Shown here: positions 1-6,280 of the stretch, one piece after another
Layout of the letters: every line of letters begins with the position of its first letter
How positions within the stretch are numbered: the stretch's first letter is position 1
Origin: an uncultured Oscillospiraceae bacterium
GTDB taxonomy: Bacteria; Bacillota; Clostridia; Oscillospirales; Ruminococcaceae
Direction: 5' to 3'
Length of the DNA stretch: 6,284 nt
NCBI GenBank assembly: GCA_934456315.1
Contig: CAKSHG010000132.1
Span: 1-6,284 of the forward strand
The notes under the pieces: generated by a model
What the model saw: only the letters and a program-made list of their open reading frames with translations
The model's database searches: none
What the model was told of the DNA's origin: nothing
Translations under genes and position numbers: made by a program

Positions 1-21
1 TTTTTAGAGGTGACCAAATAC

Positions 22-52
22 AAAAACGGTCCGGACGAAACCGTCCGGACCG
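22..52 (-). terminator. Intrinsic terminator of the HPr-like gene pair
   Basis: Positions 27-36 and 43-52 form a perfect 10-bp GC-rich inverted repeat (CGGTCCGGAC / GTCCGGACCG) with a 6-base loop. Read on the minus strand, the hairpin is followed at once by TTTTT (complement of the A run at 22-26), the classic rho-independent layout. It lies 29 bases past the stop codon of the second HPr-like gene and closes that unit. On the plus strand no T run follows the stem, so it should act in one direction only. Confidence 0.9.
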
Positions 53-81
53 CAGATGTACCTTATCGCAGCAATATCAGA

Positions 82-312
82 TCACTTTACGATGTACTTC
101 TTGATAGCTTCAAGGAAATCAGCGCAGTCGTCGCTGTGGATATTCAGGGTCAGCTCCTTGGAGAGGTCGAGGCTGAAGATACCCATGATGGACTTAGCGT
201 CGATGGCATATCTGCCGGATACGATATCTACATCATATTCGCAGCGGGATACGATGGTAACGAAATCCTTGACGTCATTGATGGTGTTGATGTTGATCTT
301 TACAGTAGTCAT
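82..312 (-). CDS. HPr-like protein lacking the phosphocarrier histidine (distal copy)
   Basis: This gene encodes a 76-residue cytoplasmic protein of the HPr fold. In HPr, His15 carries phosphate from Enzyme I to sugar transporters, and Ser46 is a regulatory site for HPr kinase. Here residues 40-50 (KSIMGIFSLDL) match the HPr block around Ser46, with Ser41 in the equivalent place. The usual G-[IL]-H-A-R-P-A motif is absent: the aligned segment reads NTINDVKD, with Asn12 where the histidine should be. A PTS carrier role is therefore unlikely, and a regulatory role like that of Bacillus Crh is an inference. The length is slightly below the 85-88 residues usual for HPr. The start is supported by AGGAAG seven bases upstream. 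The gene follows its paralogue after 28 bases, and the terminator comes 29 bases after its stop. About 42% of its residues match the neighbour by hand alignment. Automated annotation would probably call it an HPr family phosphocarrier protein. Confidence 0.87.
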   Translation of the reverse strand: MTTVKININTINDVKDFVTIVSRCEYDVDIVSGRYAIDAKSIMGIFSLDLSKELTLNIHSDDCADFLEAIKKYIVK

Positions 313-340
313 AGCAATACTTCCTTTCCGTGCTTAAAAA

Positions 341-574
341 TCACGCCCTGAACTTGAGGGCTGCGTCGAGCAGCTCGTCAGCCTTGGCGCTGTCATCGTG
401 AACAACGAACTCCAGCGGCTTTGCGAGGTCAAGACTGAAAATACCCATGATGGATTTCGCGTCTACCGCATATCTGCCGGATACCAGATCGCTCTCGATG
501 GAATAGCTGTTTGTGAGTGCCACAAATTCCTTTACATCCTCGATAGAAGCGAGCATAACTTTCATTTTCTTCAT
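341..574 (-). CDS. HPr-like protein lacking the phosphocarrier histidine (promoter-proximal copy)
   Basis: This 77-residue HPr-fold protein is the first gene of a two-gene unit. Residues 31-50 (VSGRYAVDAK plus SIMGIFSLDL) are identical to the downstream copy at 19 of 20 positions, and Ser41 is equivalent to the regulatory Ser46 of HPr. The histidine motif is again missing: the aligned segment is ASIEDVKE, with Glu12 in place of His15. The N-terminal and C-terminal thirds differ much more between the copies than the serine block does. The reading frame stays open upstream to about 991, but that part runs through the promoter and antisense to mtaB, so it is not coding. The start at 574 is chosen because a purine-rich AAAGGCGG lies a workable distance upstream; the next ATG (565) would be too far from it. 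The likely role is regulatory, perhaps as a target of HPr kinase, but this is inferred from the family only. Confidence 0.87.
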   Translation of the reverse strand: MKKMKVMLASIEDVKEFVALTNSYSIESDLVSGRYAVDAKSIMGIFSLDLAKPLEFVVHDDSAKADELLDAALKFRA

Positions 575-590
575 AAAAACCGCCGCCTTT
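575..590 (-). promoter_or_regulatory. Ribosome binding site that sets the start of the first HPr-like gene
   Basis: On the minus strand the bases before the ATG at 574 read AAAGGCGGCGGTTTTT. The AAAGG/GGCGG part is an imperfect Shine-Dalgarno sequence about 8-11 bases from this ATG. It would be about 17-20 bases from the internal ATG at 565, which argues for the longer, 77-residue protein. The match to the 16S tail is weaker than for the other genes in the window. Confidence 0.5.
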
Positions 591-610
591 CTTTGGTATA
601 ATTCATCTGT

Positions 611-646
611 GAGGATATTACTTCCTCTGTAAATAAGTATATCCTC
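611..646. repeat. Inverted repeat over the -10 box and start of the HPr-like promoter
   Basis: GAGGATAT at 611-618 and ATATCCTC at 639-646 are exact reverse complements separated by 20 bases. The right arm covers part of the -10 box (636-641), and the left arm falls just inside the predicted transcript. A third, shorter copy of the arm (TCCTC, 623-627) sits between them, so 611-615 could also pair with it as a small hairpin in the leader RNA. Operator DNA for a dimeric repressor is one reading, and an RNA structure is another. Arms this short can also arise by chance in AT-rich DNA. Confidence 0.4.
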
Positions 647-664
647 AAACTGAAAAATAGTCAA
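636..664 (-). promoter_or_regulatory. Sigma-A promoter of the HPr-like gene pair
   Basis: Read on the minus strand, TTGACT (complement of 659-664) is followed after exactly 17 bases by TATACT (complement of 636-641). Each box matches five of six consensus bases. Transcription should begin near 629, giving a leader of about 55 bases before the ATG at 574. An inverted repeat overlaps the -10 box and the predicted start, so repression at this site is plausible. I see no catabolite-responsive (cre) element nearby. Confidence 0.8.
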
Positions 665-671
665 TAGCTTA

Positions 672-700
672 TTGCAAATTTCGGAATAATCAGCTATAAT
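672..700 (+). promoter_or_regulatory. Sigma-A promoter of mtaB and the following gene
   Basis: TTGCAA at 672-677 (four of six consensus bases) and a perfect TATAAT at 695-700 are separated by 17 bases. Transcription would begin near 707 and leave an untranslated leader of about 85 bases before the mtaB start at 792. Its -35 box is 7 bp from the -35 box of the leftward promoter, so the two form a tight back-to-back pair. A second TATAAT at 706-711 has no recognisable -35 partner. Confidence 0.72.
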
Positions 701-778
701 ATTCTTATAATAAGTTTTCGTTTTGGCTAAAATTACGAAACCGCGCCACGACCGTCGCGGATATCGACAAAACACGCG

Positions 779-791
779 AAAAGAGGCACTT
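779..791 (+). promoter_or_regulatory. Ribosome binding site that sets the mtaB start
   Basis: AAAAGAGG at 779-786 lies five bases before the ATG at 792. This supports the ATG over an in-frame TTG at 723, which would add 23 residues unlike the family and has no clear binding site. Confidence 0.65.
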
Positions 792-2078
792 ATGACATTC
801 CACATAACCACCCTCGGCTGCAAGGTGAACTCCTGCGAAAGCGCCGCGATACACGACGCGTTCATTGCCGCAGGATTCTCCCCCGCCGACGATGACACGC
901 CCGCGGACGTGTATATAATAAACTCCTGCGCCGTCACCGGGACGGGCGTTAAAAAGGCGCGCCAGACCGTATCGCACTGCAAGTCGCTCAATCCCGACAG
1001 TGTGACCGTTCTCTGCGGCTGCTACCCGCAGGCATACCCAGAGGAGGCCGCCCGCGACGTCACCTCCGCCGACATCATCACCGGAAACGCGAACAAATCC
1101 GAGATACCCGCCCTGGTGTCGAGATTCACCGCGGAGCACAACCGCATGTCCTGCGTGCAGCCGCTCACCCGGGAGTTTGACGAAGCGTCCTCCGCCGCTG
1201 ACCTCGACCGCACCCGTGCGTTTATCAAGATAGAGGACGGCTGCGACAGATTCTGCACCTACTGCATAATCCCGACTGCGCGTGGACGAGTGCGCTCCCG
1301 CAGACCCGAGGAGATAACCCGCCAGGCAGAGCAGGCGGCTGCCGCCGGGAACCGCGAGATAGTCCTGACCGGAATAAATCTCGGCTGCTACGGGGAAGAT
1401 ATCGGATACACCCCCGCCGACGCAGTCAAAGCTGCGCAGGTACCGGGAATCGAGCGCGTGCAGCTGGGTTCCCTCGAAGCCGACACCCTCACTGACCAGG
1501 AGATACAGCGTCTGAAAGCCTGCGCCAAGCTGTGCCCGCATTTCCACCTGTCGCTCCAGTCCGGCAGCGACACGGTGCTGCAAAGAATGAAGCGCCGCTA
1601 CACCTGCGCGGAATACCTGACCCTGGTGGAGAAGCTCCGCGCCGCATTCCCGGGCTGTGCGATAACCACCGATATCATGGTGGGATTTCCCGGCGAAACC
1701 GACGAAGAATTTGCGGAAAGCATGTCGTTCGCGGAAAAGGTCGGATTTGCAAAGATACACGTTTTCCCCTATTCGATACGCAGAGGTACGGTGGCCGCAA
1801 TGCGCTCCAACCAGATAGTCCCGCACATCAAATCCGCCCGGGCTAAAGAAATGAACGCTCTCGCAGCCCGCCTGGAGCAGAAGTTCCTCGAATCGCAGGT
1901 CGGGACGGTACAGACCGTACTGATCGAAAAACGCACCTCCCCCGAATACTGCAACGGATTCACTGAAAATTACACCCCGATTCGTATTTATAACGAGGAT
2001 ATCCCCCGCCACTCGCTGGTGCAGGTAAAGCTGACCTCCGCGAATGGCACATACTGCACCGGAATGACAGAATTCTAA
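792..2078 (+). CDS. mtaB: tRNA t6A37 methylthiotransferase MtaB (radical SAM)
   Basis: MtaB converts N6-threonylcarbamoyladenosine at position 37 of ANN-decoding tRNAs to its 2-methylthio form, using two [4Fe-4S] clusters and S-adenosylmethionine in the cytoplasm. The 428-residue product has all three expected domains. The N-terminal methylthiotransferase domain carries the cluster cysteines Cys10 (TTLGCKVNS), Cys46 (INSCAVTG) and Cys77 (CGCYPQ). The radical SAM domain has the CxxxCxxC motif at Cys151, Cys155 and Cys158 (GCDRFCTYC), followed by IIPTARGRVRSR. From about residue 368 to the end there is a TRAM-like RNA-binding domain. The motif TLGCKVN and the length point to the MtaB/YqeV branch rather than MiaB or RimO. 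All catalytic cysteines are present, so the gene should be active. About half of its isoleucine codons are ATA, unlike purL. It is transcribed with the small gene 17 bases downstream. Confidence 0.95.
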   Translation: MTFHITTLGCKVNSCESAAIHDAFIAAGFSPADDDTPADVYIINSCAVTGTGVKKARQTVSHCKSLNPDSVTVLCGCYPQAYPEEAARDVTSADIITGNANKSEIPALVSRFTAEHNRMSCVQPLTREFDEASSAADLDRTRAFIKIEDGCDRFCTYCIIPTARGRVRSRRPEEITRQAEQAAAAGNREIVLTGINLGCYGEDIGYTPADAVKAAQVPGIERVQLGSLEADTLTDQEIQRLKACAKLCPHFHLSLQSGSDTVLQRMKRRYTCAEYLTLVEKLRAAFPGCAITTDIMVGFPGETDEEFAESMSFAEKVGFAKIHVFPYSIRRGTVAAMRSNQIVPHIKSARAKEMNALAARLEQKFLESQVGTVQTVLIEKRTSPEYCNGFTENYTPIRIYNEDIPRHSLVQVKLTSANGTYCTGMTEF

Positions 2079-2095
2079 CCAAAAAGGAGATACGC

Positions 2096-2407
2096 ATGAC
2101 AAGCAGCATAAAACAGCTTTTAGCCTTAGGACCTATCCCGGCGGACGCCGAAATGTCGGACGAGCTTTTCGAGAAATACGACAAGCTGCTGAATTTCAGC
2201 CAGCCGCTGTCCTACGATGACGCGGCGCAGCTCACCGGGCTTTTCTCCCCGGACTGTGACGGACTCAACTGGGCTATCCTGAAAGCCCTGGAGGAAGCCT
2301 GCGACACCACCGAGGAGCTGCTCTCCCTCGCGGACAAATGCACGAGCGAGGAGTACGCGGCACTGCTGCGCTCCCGCGCAGGCAGTCAGGAAGAGCAGGA
2401 AGAATAA
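2096..2407 (+). CDS. Uncharacterised 103-residue acidic protein co-transcribed with mtaB
   Basis: I do not recognise this protein's family. It is 103 residues long, strongly acidic and mostly helix-forming, with no signal peptide, membrane segment or known catalytic motif. Its sequence has a short N-terminal helix (SSIKQLLALG), a middle part with DELFEKYDKLL and YDDAAQLTGLF, a helix WAILKALEEACDTTEELLSLA, and a very acidic tail ending EEQEE. Three cysteines (54, 69, 82) are too widely spaced for an obvious metal site. It is credible as a gene because a strong AAGGAGA lies five bases before the ATG and it begins 17 bases after the mtaB stop. Its codon choice (many GAG, CTG, TCC, CTC) also resembles mtaB. 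The arrangement suggests translation linked to mtaB. A role with tRNA modification would be guesswork. Confidence 0.75.
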   Translation: MTSSIKQLLALGPIPADAEMSDELFEKYDKLLNFSQPLSYDDAAQLTGLFSPDCDGLNWAILKALEEACDTTEELLSLADKCTSEEYAALLRSRAGSQEEQEE

Positions 2408-2424
2408 ATAACCAAATTATCAAA

Positions 2425-2472
2425 GCCGGAGCCGTTATATTTTAGCACCCCGGCATATTGATTTTACGCCGG
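2425..2472 (+). repeat. Three alternating GCCGG/CCGGC arms between the small gene and purL
   Basis: GCCGG (2425-2429), CCGGC (2450-2454) and GCCGG (2468-2472) allow two mutually exclusive 5-bp hairpins that share the middle arm. The second hairpin is followed by only three T, so it is at best a weak terminator for transcripts arriving from mtaB. At the DNA level the second pair flanks the purL -35 box. The stems are short, and no function is certain. Confidence 0.3.
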
Positions 2473-2486
2473 TTTAGTAGTATAAT
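2458..2486 (+). promoter_or_regulatory. Sigma-A promoter of purL
   Basis: TTGATT at 2458-2463 (four of six consensus bases) and a perfect TATAAT at 2481-2486 have the ideal 17-base spacing. Transcription should start near 2493, leaving a leader of about 43 bases. That is too short for a purine riboswitch. No PurR-type PurBox (CGAA...TTCG) is visible in the 128-base gap. CCGGC and GCCGG arms enclose the -35 box and could serve as an operator. Confidence 0.72.
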
Positions 2487-2535
2487 GATATTATTATTGC
2501 AGCGATATGCTGTGAGTTAGTATGGAGGAAAAACA

Positions 2536-5500
2536 ATGGTATACCGTATTTACGTTGAAAAGAAGCCGCAGTTCGCGGTAGACGGCGGTGCTGTGCTTGC
2601 CGACCTCAATGTCGCGCTGGGCATAAAGACTGTCGAGAATGTAAGGATCATCAACCGCTATGACTGCGAGAAGCTCCCGAAGGAAAACTTTGAAGCAGCA
2701 GTCCCCACCGTGTTCTCCGAGCCTCCGGTAGACGAGGTATATTACGACCTCCCGAAGCCCGCAGCTGACGAGCGTATGTTTGCCGTTGAGTTCCTGCCCG
2801 GTCAGTTCGACCAGCGTGCGGATTCCGCGGCACAGTGCATTCAGATGCTCTGCCCCGGCGAGCGTCCCGTTGTGAAGTACGCGAAGATCTACGTCCTCAA
2901 GGGTAAGATCTCCGACGACGAATTCGCGCGTATCAAGCACTACCTCATCAACGCAGTGGAGTCCCGCGAGTGCGGTTTCGACAAGTACGACACCCTGGAA
3001 GTAAAGTACACCATTCCGACCAGCGTTGAAACTCTCACCGGCTTCATCAGCAAGACTGATGCAGAGCTCGCTGATTTCGTCGTACACTACGGTCTTGCAA
3101 TGGACAACGATGATATCAAGTTCTGCCAGGATTACTTCAAGAGCGAGCACCGCGACCCGACAATAACCGAAATTCGCATGATCGACACCTACTGGTCCGA
3201 CCACTGCCGCCACACCACATTCGGCACCATCATCGACAACGCAGATATCAAGCCCTCCTACATCGCAGATACATACGCTGAATATAAGGCAGACCGCCAC
3301 GAGCTCGGCAGGGACAACAAGCCGCTGTGCCTGATGGACATCGCTACCCTCGCCGCGAAAAAGCTCAAGAAAGACGGCATTCTGAAAGACCTTGATGAAA
3401 GCGAAGAAATAAACGCATGCTCCGTTCGCATAAAGGTCGACGTTGACGGCAAGGACGAGGACTGGCTCCTCATGTTCAAGAACGAAACCCACAACCACCC
3501 GACAGAGATCGAGCCGTTCGGCGGCGCTGCGACATGCCTCGGCGGCGCTATCCGCGACCCGCTGTCCGGACGTTCCTATGTATACCAGGCAATGCGCGTC
3601 ACCGGAGCCTCCGACCCGCTTCTCCCCGTTGAAAAGACCATCAAGGGCAAGCTCCCTCCCAGAAAGATAACCACAACTGCTGCGGCCGGCTACTCCAGCT
3701 ACGGCAACCAGATCGGACTTGCGACTGGTCACGTTGCGGAGATCTATCACCCCGGCTACATGGCAAAGCGCATGGAGATCGGCGCAGTTATCGGCGCAGC
3801 TCCCGCTGAGAATGTACGCAGAGAGCGTCCGGCTCCCGGCGATATCATTATCCTGCTCGGCGGCAGGACCGGCCGTGACGGCTGCGGCGGAGCTACCGGC
3901 TCCTCCAAGGCTCACAGCGTACAGTCCCTCGACACCTGCGGCGCAGAGGTACAGAAAGGTAACGCTCCCGAGGAAAGAAAGCTCCAGCGTCTGTTCAGAA
4001 ACCCCGAGGCTACCAGGCTCATCAAGCGCTGCAACGACTTCGGCGCAGGCGGCGTTTCCGTTGCCATCGGCGAGCTTGCAGACGGACTCGAGATAGACCT
4101 CAACGCCGTACCGAAGAAGTATGACGGTCTGGACGGCACCGAGCTTGCTATCTCCGAATCCCAGGAAAGAATGGCAGTCGTAGTTGCCCCCGAGGACGCA
4201 GACAAGTTCCGCGCGCTGGCTTCCAAGGAGAACCTGGAATCCACCCCCGTTGCAGTAGTAAAGTCCGAGCCCAGGCTCCGCATGAACTGGAACGGCAAGA
4301 CCATCGTGGATATCTCCCGCGAGTTTCTGAACTCCAACGGCGCAGAGAAGCACACCGACGTTGCAGTTCCTGACGTAAAGGTATCCTACTCCACCGGCAG
4401 AAAGAACACCTCCGCTGACTGGGAGGGCATGGTAACCGACCTCAACATCTGCTCCCAGAGAGGTCTTGTACAGCGTTTCGACAGCACCATCGGCGGCGCG
4501 ACAGTTCTCATGCCGTTCTCCGGAAAGACCCAGCAGACCCCTGTACAGGCTATGGCTGCCAAGCTCCCTGTCCTGAACGCAAAGACTGATACCACCTCCA
4601 TCATGGCATGGGGCTTTGACCCTGCTGTATCCACGCAGTCCCCGTATCACGGCGCTGTCTGCGCAGTTGTAGAGTCTATCGCGAAGGTAGTAGCAGCAGG
4701 CGGCACCTACGAACACTGCTGGCTGACGTTCCAGGAGTACTTCGAGCGCACCCAGGGCAAGCCCGAGAGATGGGGTAAGCCTTTCGCAGCACTGCTCGGA
4801 GCATACCGCGCACAGCTCGAGATGGGCTGCGGCGCTATCGGCGGCAAGGACAGCATGAGCGGTACCTTCGAGCATATCGACGTTCCCCCGACGCTGGTTT
4901 CCTTTGCAGTTTCCACTGCTAAGGCTCCCGACGTTATCTCTGCTGAATTCAAGGCTGCCGGTCACAAGATAGGCTATATCGCACCGAAGTATGACGAGAA
5001 CGGTCTGCCGGTATTCGACAGCGTTAAGGAAGTATTCCGCACCGTTGAAAAGCTCATCAAGGACAAGAAGGCTGTATCCGTATGGAGCGTTGCACACGGC
5101 GGCGTTGCCGAGGGTATCTTCAAGATGTCCCTGGGTAACCAGATCGGCGCAAAGCTTGATAAGCTCACCGACGAGGAACTGTTCACACCCGTTTACGGCG
5201 CGTTCATTCTGGAGCTCACAGGTGACACTGACGGCGTAAAGACCATCGGCGAAACCGTCGCTGATTACACCATCACCTCCGGCGATGTAAAGCTTGACGT
5301 AGCTTCCCTTGAGAAGAAGTGGGACGGCGTTCTGGAGCCCATCTTCAAGGCACAGCTCCCCGAAAAGTCCGCTCCCGAGAAGATAGCATACACTGGCGGC
5401 TGCGAGCTGAAGCACAGCTCCGTGAAGGTAGCAAAGCCCCGTGTGCTTATCCCGGTATTCCCCGGCACGAACTGCGAATACGACATGGCTAACGCGTTCA

Positions 5501-6231
5501 ACCGCTATGGCGGCGATTCCGAGATATTCGTTATCCGCAACCTCTCCGCGCAGGATATGGAGGACAGCGTAAACGAGTTCACAAAGCACATCGAAAACTC
5601 ACAGATCATCGCTATCCCCGGCGGATTCTCCGGCGGCGACGAGCCGGAGGGCTCCGCGAAGTTCATCAACGCGTTCTTCCGCAATCCGAAGATAAAGGAC
5701 GCCGTTGAGTCCATGCTGTACTCCCGCGACGGTCTGATGATCGGTATCTGCAACGGCTTCCAGGCGCTCATCAAGCTGGGACTCGTTCCGTTCGGAAAGA
5801 TAGTTCCGCTGACCGCTGAAAGCCCCACGCTGACCTACAACACCATCGGCCGCCACCAGTCGCAGCTCACTCTGACAAGGATCTGCACCAACAAGTCACC
5901 GTGGCTCAGCTGCTGCAATGTCGGAGATATCCACAATATCCCGATATCCCACGGCGAGGGTCGTTTCGTGGCTCCCGAGGGTGTGATCAGACAGCTCATC
6001 GCCAACGGTCAGGTAGCTACCCAGTACGTTGACCTTAACGGCACCCCCACTATGGACGTTGCGTTTAACCCGAACAGCTCCATGTACGCTATCGAAGGCA
6101 TCATCTCCCCGGACGGCAGAGTCCTCGGTAAGATGGGTCATACCGAGCGTCTTACCGACAACGTTGCAAAGAACGTTTCCGGCAATAAGGAGCAGCTCCT
6201 GTTCAAGGGCGGCGTAGATTACTTCGCATGA
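2536..6231 (+). CDS. purL: Phosphoribosylformylglycinamidine synthase, single-chain form (PurS-PurL-PurQ fusion)
   Basis: This enzyme makes FGAM from FGAR, glutamine and ATP, the fourth step of de novo purine synthesis in the cytoplasm. At 1231 residues it is the long form typical of Clostridia and Lactobacillales, in which separate PurS, PurL and PurQ subunits are joined. Residues 1 to about 80 resemble PurS. A linker leads to the synthetase signature DTYWSDHCRHTTF (217-229). The first synthetase half has ETHNHPTEIEPFGG (317-330), GGRTGRDGCGGATG (442-455) and NDFGAGGVS (500-508). The second half has GGKDSMSG (769-776) and AHGGVAEG (853-860). The glutaminase domain starts near 968 (RVLIPVFPGTNCE), with nucleophile Cys1072 in GICNGFQ, the conserved SHGEGRF (1138-1144), and His1202 and Glu1204 in GHTER completing the triad. 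No key residue is missing. The start is fixed by GGAGG seven bases upstream. The gene has its own promoter and terminator and appears monocistronic. Codons are strongly biased (ATC, AAG, GAG), suggesting high expression. Confidence 0.97.
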   Translation: MVYRIYVEKKPQFAVDGGAVLADLNVALGIKTVENVRIINRYDCEKLPKENFEAAVPTVFSEPPVDEVYYDLPKPAADERMFAVEFLPGQFDQRADSAAQCIQMLCPGERPVVKYAKIYVLKGKISDDEFARIKHYLINAVESRECGFDKYDTLEVKYTIPTSVETLTGFISKTDAELADFVVHYGLAMDNDDIKFCQDYFKSEHRDPTITEIRMIDTYWSDHCRHTTFGTIIDNADIKPSYIADTYAEYKADRHELGRDNKPLCLMDIATLAAKKLKKDGILKDLDESEEINACSVRIKVDVDGKDEDWLLMFKNETHNHPTEIEPFGGAATCLGGAIRDPLSGRSYVYQAMRVTGASDPLLPVEKTIKGKLPPRKITTTAAAGYSSYGNQIGLATGHVAEIYHPGYMAKRMEIGAVIGAAPAENVRRERPAPGDIIILLGGRTGRDGCGGATGSSKAHSVQSLDTCGAEVQKGNAPEERKLQRLFRNPEATRLIKRCNDFGAGGVSVAIGELADGLEIDLNAVPKKYDGLDGTELAISESQERMAVVVAPEDADKFRALASKENLESTPVAVVKSEPRLRMNWNGKTIVDISREFLNSNGAEKHTDVAVPDVKVSYSTGRKNTSADWEGMVTDLNICSQRGLVQRFDSTIGGATVLMPFSGKTQQTPVQAMAAKLPVLNAKTDTTSIMAWGFDPAVSTQSPYHGAVCAVVESIAKVVAAGGTYEHCWLTFQEYFERTQGKPERWGKPFAALLGAYRAQLEMGCGAIGGKDSMSGTFEHIDVPPTLVSFAVSTAKAPDVISAEFKAAGHKIGYIAPKYDENGLPVFDSVKEVFRTVEKLIKDKKAVSVWSVAHGGVAEGIFKMSLGNQIGAKLDKLTDEELFTPVYGAFILELTGDTDGVKTIGETVADYTITSGDVKLDVASLEKKWDGVLEPIFKAQLPEKSAPEKIAYTGGCELKHSSVKVAKPRVLIPVFPGTNCEYDMANAFNRYGGDSEIFVIRNLSAQDMEDSVNEFTKHIENSQIIAIPGGFSGGDEPEGSAKFINAFFRNPKIKDAVESMLYSRDGLMIGICNGFQALIKLGLVPFGKIVPLTAESPTLTYNTIGRHQSQLTLTRICTNKSPWLSCCNVGDIHNIPISHGEGRFVAPEGVIRQLIANGQVATQYVDLNGTPTMDVAFNPNSSMYAIEGIISPDGRVLGKMGHTERLTDNVAKNVSGNKEQLLFKGGVDYFA

Positions 6232-6254
6232 TCCCTGAGCCATAACAATAGAGA

Positions 6255-6280
6255 GCCGTACCTTTGGTGCGGCCCTTTTT
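6255..6280 (+). terminator. Intrinsic terminator of purL
   Basis: GCCGTACC (6255-6262) and GGTGCGGC (6266-6273) form an 8-bp stem with one G-U pair and a three-base loop, followed by CC and TTTTT at 6276-6280. It lies 23 bases past the purL stop. This ends purL as a single-gene transcript or as the last gene of a read-through transcript from mtaB. Confidence 0.82.

Noticed and set aside
10..601. Plus-strand open frames opposite the HPr-like genes.
   Set aside because: They are shadows of genes with clear family matches, ribosome binding sites, a promoter and a terminator on the minus strand.
706..711. Second TATAAT near the mtaB promoter.
   Set aside because: The bases 17 upstream (GGAATA) do not resemble a -35 box, whereas the TATAAT at 695 has TTGCAA at the ideal spacing.
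723..791. In-frame 23-residue extension of mtaB from a TTG codon.
   Set aside because: The added residues do not resemble the family, which starts just before TTLGC, and AGAGG lies right before the ATG at 792.
575..991. N-terminal extension of the first HPr-like gene to 216 residues.
   Set aside because: The extra part crosses both promoters and runs antisense to mtaB, and HPr-like proteins are about 75-90 residues long.
705..2102. Open frame of 465 codons antisense to mtaB.
   Set aside because: It is also codon-aligned with the sense gene and explained by the same codon avoidance. It has no motif and no convincing ribosome binding site.
2450..2475. Hairpin as an intrinsic terminator between the small gene and purL.
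   Set aside because: The stem has only 5 bp, the loop is 13 bases, and only three T follow, so it is too weak to call as a terminator.
2494..5589. Open frame of 1031 codons antisense to purL.
   Set aside because: It is exactly codon-aligned with purL, so it stays open simply because purL avoids TTA, CTA and TCA there. The translation has no recognisable domain, and purL on the other strand has full motif support.
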